From Bacteroidaceae bacterium (GTDB lineage Bacteria > Bacteroidota > Bacteroidia > Bacteroidales > Bacteroidaceae), in contig JAUUPT010000015.1 of NCBI GenBank assembly GCA_030843315.1, forward strand, positions 1-64,000: a stretch of 64,000 bases of DNA, read 5' to 3'. Positions within the stretch are counted from its first letter, which is position 1; each line of letters opens with the position of its first letter. Positions 6,726 to 15,675 of this stretch are shown one piece after another. Both the position numbers and the translations under genes were made by a program. The notes beneath the pieces were generated by a model. That model did not search any database. It was given only the letters and a program-made list of their open reading frames with translations, and was not told the origin of the DNA.

Positions 6726-9224
6726 ATGTATAAAATAGAATGGGATAAAGATACTGGAGGTGTCTTGTTGAGTTCCAAGGTCACAAAAGAGACTTTGGGT
6801 ATATCACCTCGTCCTGTTTGGTTTGAAGAACTTGATATGCTTGGTCTTGATAGATTGGGATATGTCTATCCTCGTACGGAGATTCCGCTTTTGTGGGCGG
6901 TTAATAAGCAATATTTCTATCATGGTGCGTTGATGTTTGAAGCAAAAGGTGCAAATATTTATGATGCACCCACTATTGTCTTTCAACCCGGAAAAGAAAT
7001 TGCTGTAATAGAGCCTGTTGATGTAGAGGAAATGCTACATCGCAACAGCGACCAAATGTTTCTCATTGAAAACGAAGCTATAGAATTTATTCGGGATACC
7101 TATATGGCTTATTCAGGAGTGAATAAAGCCAATGCTCTGTCAAAAGCCAATCAAGAGGTTGACTTTGAGGAACTTGCTGAAAAGGTGGAGAAACACACCA
7201 AGCAGAAAATGGCAGTAGTGAAGCAAGATTGCGAAAGCTTTGATATAGTACCACTCAAAACAGCCAATGCCGAGGGCAAACGTGTTTTGCTTTCCACTCG
7301 CATCGACCGATTTATCGCATCATTCTCCGGCGGCAAAGACTCGCAAGTGGTGCTTGACCTCGTAACCCGAGCCATACCGCCTACCGCATTTGAGGTGATT
7401 TATTCCGACACCGGCTATGAATTGCCTCCGTCGTTAGAACTTTATGAAGAAGTGAAACGCTACTATGGAGAGAGTTTCCCTGCATTAAAGTTCACCACCA
7501 CACGCAACCACGAATCGGTTCTTAACTATTGGGATAAGATTGGAACTCCAAGCGACACCCACCGTTGGTGTTGCTCGGTGATGAAGACAGCCCCCCTTTA
7601 CCGCTCACTCAAAGTGGAGGGTAACAAGCAGGCGCGTGTTCTTACTTTCGATGGCGTTCGTGCCGAAGAGTCTACACGTAGAAGCGGTTACAATAGAATT
7701 GGAAATGGTAAACATATTTTTACTTACAATGCCCATCCTATTCTTCAATGGAATGTTGTTGAGATTTTCTTGTATATGATTATCCATAATCTTCCTATCA
7801 ATCCTGCTTATCGTTGTGGATTTTCTCGTGTTGGGTGTGTTATTTGTCCTTTTGGCTCTGATTGGTCTGACTTTTTGGTAAGCAAACTTTATCCAGATTT
7901 CAGGAAACCATTCTTGGATAAACTCCAATCTTGGGTCGAAACATCGGGCATCAAAGACCCTAATACTTTTATTAAAACAAAACGTTGGCATATCTCGGCT
8001 CTTGGAAGTCCGACCTTGTCAAATAAAGATAAAGTCTTAATAAGTAGTACCAATCATGTCACAAAACTCAAAATATCAGCTACTCCGAATGCATTTTTTG
8101 AATGGCTAAAAGTTCTTGGTTCGTACACAATTGGTTACTCCAAAGATTCTTTTTCTGGAGCTATTCAAATCGGCAAAGATATTATTTCATTTAGTGGGAC
8201 CAAAACCGCCACTCATATTGACATCAAATTCAATTCAAGTGATTTTCGCTTTGCTAATAATATTATGCGAATTGCCCAGAAAGCAGCATATTGCATTCAA
8301 TGTGAAGTTTGTGAAGTTCAATGTCCTACTGGAGCTTTGAAAATTGTTCCACATTTATCTATTGGTTCACAATGTGTACATTGTTTGAAGTGTATTAATT
8401 TTCACGAAAAAGGCTGCATCGCAGCTGATTGTTTAAGAAAAATATCAGGTAAAATAAAAATGGATTCTTCATTATCAATTAAGGGTTATAAAACATTTGG
8501 TCTTCGCGACGAATGGATAGATGAATATGTAAGCGACCCTGATAATTTTTGGTCAAGCACCCTGTTAGGAACTGCTATGTTTGATTCTTTTAAAGCATGG
8601 ACTAAAGATGCAGGATTGCTTGATGCCAAAAACAACACTACGGAATTTGGACGTTTTATGCAAGAAATTTATAAAGATAACCCCTCATTGTTTTGGGAAG
8701 TTATCTGGATAAATCTTTCTTACTCTTCCTTTATTGTCAATCGATTTATTAGCCAAGTATCTGTCGGTGATATATTTGACAAAAAAACTATAGCTGATAA
8801 AATTAGTACTACTGAAAGCGTTTCATCTCTGACTACATTAAACAATGCTATCGGTGCATTAATAGATATGTTTAAGAATTCCCCAATAGGCGCGGATCTT
8901 GCCCAAGGTGAAGAGTTTGAAAAAAAACGTATTAGAAGAAGTTACGATGATTTGAGCCTTGAAGCTCTTGCGTATTCATTATATCTATATGCTGAGAAAA
9001 ATGGTAGCATAGAATTCAGAGTTTCGGATCTTTATAACGCTGAAGGTCATAAAAGTGCACCTCTGGAATTTGGTATATCAAAAAATGCTCTTCTGAAAAA
9101 GCTTCGCTCACTTTCATCTGATACTAATAGAGTTTTATTGGCTGAATTAAATATGGGCTTAGACCACATTACACTAAAGGAGGATTTAAATCCAATTTCT
9201 GTACTTAAAATATTAATTAAGTAA
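6726..9224 (+). CDS. brxP: BrxP: PAPS-reductase / ferredoxin / DUF4007-like protein of type 4 BREX
   Basis: An 832-aa multidomain protein. Residues about 190-400 form an ATP-pyrophosphatase/PAPS-reductase domain with the PP-loop SGGKDS (201-206), the YSDTGYE strand, WCC (281-283) and a CGFSRVGCVICP segment (Cys 364, 371, 374) able to hold a 4Fe-4S cluster as in DndC. Residues 520-566 hold two ferredoxin clusters (Cys 523, 526, 529, 533 and 550, 553, 556, 564). The C-terminal 250 residues look like DUF4007. BrxP is the defining gene of type 4 BREX, where it replaces the PglX methyltransferase. The DndC likeness suggests sulfur or adenylation chemistry on DNA; that is inference. The next gene starts at the last base of the stop. 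Confidence 0.85.
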   Translation: MYKIEWDKDTGGVLLSSKVTKETLGISPRPVWFEELDMLGLDRLGYVYPRTEIPLLWAVNKQYFYHGALMFEAKGANIYDAPTIVFQPGKEIAVIEPVDVEEMLHRNSDQMFLIENEAIEFIRDTYMAYSGVNKANALSKANQEVDFEELAEKVEKHTKQKMAVVKQDCESFDIVPLKTANAEGKRVLLSTRIDRFIASFSGGKDSQVVLDLVTRAIPPTAFEVIYSDTGYELPPSLELYEEVKRYYGESFPALKFTTTRNHESVLNYWDKIGTPSDTHRWCCSVMKTAPLYRSLKVEGNKQARVLTFDGVRAEESTRRSGYNRIGNGKHIFTYNAHPILQWNVVEIFLYMIIHNLPINPAYRCGFSRVGCVICPFGSDWSDFLVSKLYPDFRKPFLDKLQSWVETSGIKDPNTFIKTKRWHISALGSPTLSNKDKVLISSTNHVTKLKISATPNAFFEWLKVLGSYTIGYSKDSFSGAIQIGKDIISFSGTKTATHIDIKFNSSDFRFANNIMRIAQKAAYCIQCEVCEVQCPTGALKIVPHLSIGSQCVHCLKCINFHEKGCIAADCLRKISGKIKMDSSLSIKGYKTFGLRDEWIDEYVSDPDNFWSSTLLGTAMFDSFKAWTKDAGLLDAKNNTTEFGRFMQEIYKDNPSLFWEVIWINLSYSSFIVNRFISQVSVGDIFDKKTIADKISTTESVSSLTTLNNAIGALIDMFKNSPIGADLAQGEEFEKKRIRRSYDDLSLEALAYSLYLYAEKNGSIEFRVSDLYNAEGHKSAPLEFGISKNALLKKLRSLSSDTNRVLLAELNMGLDHITLKEDLNPISVLKILIK

Positions 9225-9655
9225 TGAATTCTGTTTTAGATATATACCGACTTATGTTTGCTTCTTTAAGAAGGGGCAACACAATGGGTGTATATTCTAA
9301 GGCAAAGCCTATTTTCCTCATAACTCTAATTGATTACATTCTTCTTTGTAAAGACAACAAATTCAAATGGGGGAATAAACAATTTCAAGAGAAATATCTT
9401 TGCAATTATAACATGGGAGAGAATCTGATTCCCACGTCATTGTGGAAACCTTTTTTCTACCTATCCTCTGAACCGTTCTACTCTCTTGTTTGGCGAGAAA
9501 GTCCGCCCAACAAACTCTTAAAGTCTCTGTCGGCAAGGCTCTTAAAAGAGTATCTGGATTATGCCAAGCTTGACGATGAGCTGTGGGAACTATTAAAAGA
9601 CGAGTCGAATAGATTATATCTACGAGACAGCATAATCAAAAACTACTTCGATTAA
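9224..9655 (+). CDS. Stand-alone ScoMcrA-head-like domain protein
   Basis: A 143-aa protein directly coupled to brxP (the reading frames touch at 9224). It resembles the N-terminal head domain of ScoMcrA-type HNH endonucleases: KAKPIFLITLIDYIL (26-40) matches the typical HKPLLLLALLDLI helix, there is a conserved aromatic PFFYLSS segment, and LWELLKDESNRLYLRDSII (119-137) matches the family's closing helix. In those enzymes the head precedes a sulfur-binding domain and an HNH nuclease; neither is present here. The family match is from memory and needs a profile search. A role in recognising the product of BrxP is inferred from position. Confidence 0.6.
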   Translation: MNSVLDIYRLMFASLRRGNTMGVYSKAKPIFLITLIDYILLCKDNKFKWGNKQFQEKYLCNYNMGENLIPTSLWKPFFYLSSEPFYSLVWRESPPNKLLKSLSARLLKEYLDYAKLDDELWELLKDESNRLYLRDSIIKNYFD

Positions 9656-9676
9656 AATTCAAATTCTTACTTGACA

Positions 9677-12600
9677 ATGGCAACAAGATATAACGACATC
9701 ATAAAAAAACGTAGCGGTAGGGCTGCGTATAGTATTGAAGAAGAGAAAGGGAATCAATGGGCTTCATTCATTCCCAACGACCAGTTTAATACTGTTTTGC
9801 GCACGGTGCTTCGTTCGGTGCGGGGCAACGATATTGATGCTCACAAATCATTTTGGGTAAACGGTACATACGGCACAGGCAAGAGCCATGCCGTGGCTGT
9901 CATCACCCACTTGCTCTGCGACACGGTTGATAATATCAAGGAATGGGTGGACTATGAATATGGAGTGGATAAATTCGATCTTATTCGCAGTCAAATTTAT
10001 AGCCTGCGTGAAGCCAAACGTCTGCTGCCTGTCAAGATTGAAGGACTGCGTGATATGTCGCACGTGTCCGATTTACCTTTAGTGCTTCAAACTGCCGTTG
10101 TCAAAGCACTCAATGAGGTGAATATTGAGATAGCTGTCGATACCGACTTCGATGCCCTCATTCAACACATTCAAGACAACCAAGTGATTTGGGATGACCT
10201 TATTGCCCGTTTTGCCGAATTGCGCTCAATAGCATCTACCCGGGAAAAGTTGATACATAAACTTACGAGTAAGGATATGGCGACTTTTCAAAAGGCAAAA
10301 TCGGCTCAGCGTCAAGCTAACATGACCATTCTTTTGAATCAGGAGAATGTGGGTGCTTGGCTTATTGAGGTGCAAGAGAAGCTTCGTGCCGAAACCGATT
10401 ACAAAGGTTTGCTTATCATTTGGGACGAGTTTACCGATGTAATGGATGATTCTATTGGTATTCCTGTACTTAAAGCCCTTCAGACCATTGCCCAAAAATT
10501 TACCAACGAAGAAAACGACAGTTTTCTCTTTCTGATTTCTCACCCATCTGCTTTCAACAAATTGGGCAACGAGGAAACCAAGCAGACCGATGGACGCTAC
10601 CACCGCATGAAATACAATATGGAGCCGGTGTCGGCGTTTAAAATCATGTCGCGCAAATTTGAGATTATTGACCAAGAACGTCATCAATCGATGACCAATT
10701 TCTTCTATTCGGCCAACAACAATTTGCTCGACCTGTATACCGCATCTTCAAACGACCCGAAGGAGACTCGCAATGACCTGCTCAACCTCTTCCCCGTACA
10801 CCCGGCAACCGCTAACCTTGCCACTCACTACGCAACAGTTGTCGGTTCATCAAGCCGAAGTGTCTTTGAATTTATCGGTCAGAATGAGTCGATGGAAAAC
10901 TTCTTGGAGAGCGAAACCGCTTTTGCCAATCGCGAAACCGTTACCGCTGACTATCTGTGGGACTTCGTACTGAAAGTGTTCCAAGACGATGTGGTGAGTT
11001 ACGGAGCTGTCACCGAACGTTTCAACACCTATCGTCTGCAAGTGGAAAACCACGGCGAAGCGGCATATGCCATATTCAAGGGTATCTTGCTACTCAACGC
11101 TTTCAACAACATATCGGCTGAAAACAACAACGACCTCGTAACACCGACTGAGGACAACATTATAAATCTATTCCTCGGTACTCAATACGAGAACGAAATT
11201 GAAAAAGTACTCAATTGGTTCAATGATCAGGGCATCATTCAGCGTGCTCCAGGCGGCATATTCTCGGTTCAATTCTCCGCATTGCCCTCACACGAGATTG
11301 AAGAGTTGAAACAATCACTCGCTAACGACACAGATAAATTCCGTTTCATTTCGAGCGTCCTCAATTTCGGTGACACTGCCGCTTCGTACTTTACCAAAAA
11401 GTTCGTTCAGAAAATCATTCGCCCTTATGCTTACAACTTCTATTCAGAAGCGTCAAACGATGCACTGCTGAAAGACAGAATCAAACGGGCGAAAAAGGAA
11501 TCGCGACCAAGCGACCTGTATTTGGCGTTGTTGTTTTCTAAGAACAATGCCGAAATAGCACATCTTCGTGAGTTTGCCGACCAAGCTTCAAACAGCGGTG
11601 TGACAGACGACAAGGATTTGAGGGATATTATATTTATTGTTTTCGACACAGCTTTTGGCGACAAGCAATATGCCCGTTTCATTGAGTATATGGCAAACTA
11701 CACTTCTGCCCAGTCGCATGGTTTCCTCGACCAAGTGAATGTGCATCGCGACCATGCCGCTGAAATGATAAAGGAATGGTTGCAAGATGTTCAACGCGGC
11801 AATGCCACTATCTACGTCAACAGACAGCAAATTCCTATCTCGGTGAAGCATCTTTCACCGTATCTCAATAACACGATTGCTCCTATCATTTTTCCACAAG
11901 GACCTGATGCTATCGAAACAATTAGGACGAAAGCCCCCAATACGTTCTGGAAGCCCCAAGTGTCGAAAGAGATTATCCGCACATTCATTTTCAGCACCAA
12001 CAAGTCGGAACTTACTGAGGTTGCAGGTCAAATGAAACCCGTGCAATATCTTATCCAAGATGCGATTGACGAAAATCTTGAATGGCGTGCGGATATGCCG
12101 GATAACCACCCCTTCAAAATGGTTTTTGATTTCATACAAAACAAAATTAAATATGCTGACAAGTCGTTACTATTTAACTTTGCCGAGAAATTTGACGATT
12201 TACGCAAACCGCCATACGGACTTTCGGGCAACTACGCTGCTGCGGCAATGGTTGCTTTTGCTATGCGCAGTTGGGAAAACAAAATTTTCGACACCTTAGG
12301 AAAACCCATTGATAAAAACAGCCTAGTGGAAATTATAGGCGAGTTGTTCAACGTTTGGGAAAAAGGAAAGAACTCAAATAAATTGAGTTTCAAATTCCAG
12401 ACTCCCGAAGAGGGTAAACTCTGCAAAACACTTGTTAAGACCCTCAAACTCGACAAACTGAAAGGTTATAGCGACATATCTAGCCTCAAAGACGCTCGCT
12501 TTGCCATAACCAGTTCTTTGCTCGAAGAAAAAGGCTATCCGCTGTGGGCACTCAAATACATGGACGAAGAGTTTATTAACTCTCACCCGGCTATTTTGCT

Positions 12601-13228
12601 TAACGAAGACCTCAAACGCTTGTTTGACAACATCGTTGCTATCTGTGGAGAGAAGGACATTAAAAATCCTGCACTCGTTAAAGATACCCTTGACCTGATA
12701 GAAAGCTATCGTGCCGATATTCCCGACATCATGGCTAAGCCGGGCAACTTTCAAAACGGATTCAACAACTTCTTGCTTAGTCAACCCGGTATCGGTTTGC
12801 AAGCCTTTGAAATAGCTTCTGCTTATGACTTTGTGAAAAAGCATCTTGAATCTACTGTCGGTTATTGGTCGGAGGAAGAAGTGGTTGTTGCCTTGAAAGA
12901 CTGGCGTATTGCCGAGAACGACAAAATTGAGGCAGAACGCCGTCGCGAGGAAGAAGAACGTCGCCGATTAGAAGAGGAGGAGTGCGAGCGCAAACTCGAA
13001 GAAGAACGCCGCCGACTCGAAGAAGAGGCGAAAAACGCCAAGAATACGGCTCTTCAAGAATTAAAAGGCAACCCTGAACACGTAGCCCGCAAGAAAGTTT
13101 CTGCTCAACAATATATTGATTCCATTGACTCATCGGATTTGCTCCGTTCACTTCTCGACAAGGTAATCGATTTAGGTTACGAATTTATTATTGACAAGAT
13201 TCTCGAATCATCAAATAATCAAGAGTAG
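9677..13228 (+). CDS. brxC: BrxC/PglY-type ATPase
   Basis: A large (1183-aa) P-loop ATPase of the BrxC/PglY group. The Walker A motif GTYGTGKSH lies about 60 residues from the start and a Walker B-like LLIIWDEFTDV near residue 250. The C-terminus has a highly charged coiled coil (about 1085-1130, repeated RRREEEE/RRRLEEE). I chose ATG 9677 over the TTG at 9671. Members are 1100-1300 aa, so the gene is full length. BrxC is needed for both modification and phage defence in BREX; its exact role is unclear. pglZ starts three bases after its stop, so the operon is tight. Confidence 0.9.
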   Translation: MATRYNDIIKKRSGRAAYSIEEEKGNQWASFIPNDQFNTVLRTVLRSVRGNDIDAHKSFWVNGTYGTGKSHAVAVITHLLCDTVDNIKEWVDYEYGVDKFDLIRSQIYSLREAKRLLPVKIEGLRDMSHVSDLPLVLQTAVVKALNEVNIEIAVDTDFDALIQHIQDNQVIWDDLIARFAELRSIASTREKLIHKLTSKDMATFQKAKSAQRQANMTILLNQENVGAWLIEVQEKLRAETDYKGLLIIWDEFTDVMDDSIGIPVLKALQTIAQKFTNEENDSFLFLISHPSAFNKLGNEETKQTDGRYHRMKYNMEPVSAFKIMSRKFEIIDQERHQSMTNFFYSANNNLLDLYTASSNDPKETRNDLLNLFPVHPATANLATHYATVVGSSSRSVFEFIGQNESMENFLESETAFANRETVTADYLWDFVLKVFQDDVVSYGAVTERFNTYRLQVENHGEAAYAIFKGILLLNAFNNISAENNNDLVTPTEDNIINLFLGTQYENEIEKVLNWFNDQGIIQRAPGGIFSVQFSALPSHEIEELKQSLANDTDKFRFISSVLNFGDTAASYFTKKFVQKIIRPYAYNFYSEASNDALLKDRIKRAKKESRPSDLYLALLFSKNNAEIAHLREFADQASNSGVTDDKDLRDIIFIVFDTAFGDKQYARFIEYMANYTSAQSHGFLDQVNVHRDHAAEMIKEWLQDVQRGNATIYVNRQQIPISVKHLSPYLNNTIAPIIFPQGPDAIETIRTKAPNTFWKPQVSKEIIRTFIFSTNKSELTEVAGQMKPVQYLIQDAIDENLEWRADMPDNHPFKMVFDFIQNKIKYADKSLLFNFAEKFDDLRKPPYGLSGNYAAAAMVAFAMRSWENKIFDTLGKPIDKNSLVEIIGELFNVWEKGKNSNKLSFKFQTPEEGKLCKTLVKTLKLDKLKGYSDISSLKDARFAITSSLLEEKGYPLWALKYMDEEFINSHPAILLNEDLKRLFDNIVAICGEKDIKNPALVKDTLDLIESYRADIPDIMAKPGNFQNGFNNFLLSQPGIGLQAFEIASAYDFVKKHLESTVGYWSEEEVVVALKDWRIAENDKIEAERRREEEERRRLEEEECERKLEEERRRLEEEAKNAKNTALQELKGNPEHVARKKVSAQQYIDSIDSSDLLRSLLDKVIDLGYEFIIDKILESSNNQE

Positions 13229-13231
13229 TCT

Positions 13232-15664
13232 ATGTATAAATTGTTCAACTCACTTGATGAGCTTTTTACATATATTCATGAGGATAAGCATTGGACAGGT
13301 GTCAATGCTTCCCATTATAATAGGTATCCTACCAGGTTCGTACTGTTCGATAATTTTTCTGACTTCAACGAATTTATTGTAAACCGACCGGACGGTATTT
13401 ACAAACATTCGATTGACTCGATGATTGATATTGAGTCGCCCGATGATTTTCTATCATATACTGAACTGTCAGGCGAGATACGCGCTTTTACAAAGAAAAT
13501 TCCTATAAATGATTTTATCATTTACCCGTTTTCTGAAATGGCTCGTTTCTATGATAACGAGGAATACAAGGAATTTGACGCTCTTATCACCACAATACGT
13601 GGTTCTCAAGCCCCGGAAGATGCCCAAAGTGAGCATGTTCGCATATACATACCAATAGTTGGCATGCAAAAGAAAATGGGCAGATTCATGAACGACAATT
13701 CGACTTTTGTTTGGGAGTTCAAATCGGAAACAGATAAAGGCACATACAACTTGATCGTAACCAATGGCACTACCTATGGCGTTTCAGGGCTTTCTGATAA
13801 ATATACCTATGTCAAGAATTTGTACGAATGGCTTAAACTGTGGGAAAAAGGAAGTAAAATACAACCAATTATCATTAGCAGTTCACCGAATATTTTTGCT
13901 AATGCTCACTTTGCCCGACCGGATAATGCCTTCACATATACAGAGTGCAAGAATGCTTACCAATTCCTTGTCAACGGATTGCATCTTGATCTTGGCGTAA
14001 CAGAAGAACCCTGTGATGAAGAAATGTGCTATTGGGAACAACTGGCTACCGAAATTGATGTGAACACATTCAACTTTGACGAGTTTGTAAAAGAACGCCT
14101 TGATACATTCACCCTGCAAAACGGCATTGACTTTATAAAATCGTGGTTTGATTGCGAAACAGACTTTGATCGTTGGTTGTTGTCAACCTATTTCCGCAAG
14201 ACTTCTGATAAAACAGGATATATCTATCGTGTCGTTTCTCAGTGTTCCAACCTTAGCAAATCGGAATTGTTCTCTAATATTTCCACTCTAATATTTGGAG
14301 AAACAAATAAAGAGGCGTTTATTTCAGAGCGTTTCCAAGCTATGAATTTAGCGGCTGAAAAAGGTGTGAAAATTACCGATATGGCGAGAGTTAAATTGAA
14401 AGCTAAATTAACATCTATTGCAATAACTCCCGAGCAAGGCGGATATTGTCTTGCCGCTAAACTCCTTACCCCATTAACGGAAGAAGAATTGCAACTTGCC
14501 ATACGTTGGGTTGCTCAGGGAAATGTCAGCATCAGCGATGTAAAGAGTATTTTACCAGGGCTCTATTCATATCTGCAACCTCTCGACCTTAACTCCTTAG
14601 AGTCGGCTAATCAATGGATATTGGAATATTTCAACAATTATCGCTTATCAAAAATCTCAGATACCATAAATGAACGTGTATCTGAAATCGTTTCTGATAA
14701 AAATGCCAACTCCACATCGTTCTCAAATTGGTATGAGAATTTCAAAACTGTAAAAACGATATTGCACAACCGTTCGGATATTGATGTGTTTTATTGGATA
14801 GACGGACTTGGTGTAGATTGGATTCCATTCGTTCGCAGCATAATAGACAAGTTCTCAAAAGAGCATGTATATCTTAATGAAATTCATATCGCTGTGGCGG
14901 ATCTGCCAACAACCACCGCTGCTAACAAACCTATTTTGCAATCTCTTTTGCCGGACAATCATCCACTTGAAAAGATTGGTGACTTGGATAGCTTTGCCCA
15001 TTCGTCAAAAAATTATCCTCAATATATCATTGATGAAATGAATATTTTGGAGAAAGCGATTATCCAAGTGCTTGACAAATACACCGGGAAGAAAATCGCT
15101 TTTATTTCCGACCATGGTGTTACCTACCTTGCACAACATTCTAAAGGTATTAAATTGGCTGGGCTTAACCCCAACCATGAAGGCAGATTGGCTGATATTG
15201 TTGGTGGAAATTACGTGTCTGACAACAAATATATGATCCTTGACGATAAGAAAACTATATGTTCTTTGACTCACCAATCATTAACCGACAAGGTGAATGT
15301 GGGGCATGGCGCTCATGGAGGTTGTTCTCCCGAAGAGGTATTAGTTCCCATTATCGTTGTTTCTTCTCAGAAAAACGCAAACACCTATTCGGTCGCAATT
15401 GATAATGACGAGATAGACGGTAGGCAACCCACACTTAAATTTACCATTAAGGGACTTGCATCGGTAGATGTTCCCACGCTTGAATACAACGGTGTAATAT
15501 ATCATCTGTTGAATTTGGGTAGTAATAAATTTGAAAGTGAACGTCTGAATTTGGTCGATACCGCCACAAAGGCAATTGTGCGTATCAATAACGATATTTT
15601 TGAAACATTCAACATCAAAATTTCTACGGGTGCTACCGAAGATGATTTATTTGGTGATTTATAA
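13232..15664 (+). CDS. pglZ: PglZ: BREX alkaline-phosphatase-superfamily protein
   Basis: An 810-aa protein. The C-terminal half carries the alkaline-phosphatase-fold metal motifs of PglZ: YWIDGLGVDW near 520, AFISDHGVTYLA near 625 and GHGAHGGCSPEEVLVP near 690. The N-terminal half is helical and variable as in the family. PglZ is the marker shared by all BREX types and has a metal-dependent nuclease/phosphatase core. Length is normal and the metal residues are intact, so the system looks functional. It lies between brxC (three-base gap) and brxL (11-base gap). Confidence 0.9.
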   Translation: MYKLFNSLDELFTYIHEDKHWTGVNASHYNRYPTRFVLFDNFSDFNEFIVNRPDGIYKHSIDSMIDIESPDDFLSYTELSGEIRAFTKKIPINDFIIYPFSEMARFYDNEEYKEFDALITTIRGSQAPEDAQSEHVRIYIPIVGMQKKMGRFMNDNSTFVWEFKSETDKGTYNLIVTNGTTYGVSGLSDKYTYVKNLYEWLKLWEKGSKIQPIIISSSPNIFANAHFARPDNAFTYTECKNAYQFLVNGLHLDLGVTEEPCDEEMCYWEQLATEIDVNTFNFDEFVKERLDTFTLQNGIDFIKSWFDCETDFDRWLLSTYFRKTSDKTGYIYRVVSQCSNLSKSELFSNISTLIFGETNKEAFISERFQAMNLAAEKGVKITDMARVKLKAKLTSIAITPEQGGYCLAAKLLTPLTEEELQLAIRWVAQGNVSISDVKSILPGLYSYLQPLDLNSLESANQWILEYFNNYRLSKISDTINERVSEIVSDKNANSTSFSNWYENFKTVKTILHNRSDIDVFYWIDGLGVDWIPFVRSIIDKFSKEHVYLNEIHIAVADLPTTTAANKPILQSLLPDNHPLEKIGDLDSFAHSSKNYPQYIIDEMNILEKAIIQVLDKYTGKKIAFISDHGVTYLAQHSKGIKLAGLNPNHEGRLADIVGGNYVSDNKYMILDDKKTICSLTHQSLTDKVNVGHGAHGGCSPEEVLVPIIVVSSQKNANTYSVAIDNDEIDGRQPTLKFTIKGLASVDVPTLEYNGVIYHLLNLGSNKFESERLNLVDTATKAIVRINNDIFETFNIKISTGATEDDLFGDL

Positions 15665-15675
15665 ATATTACAAAG

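Noticed and set aside
6726..13228. Dnd or Ssp phosphorothioation system
   Set aside because: BrxP resembles DndC in part, but DndA, DndB, DndD and DndE are missing, and PglZ, BrxC and BrxL place the locus in BREX.
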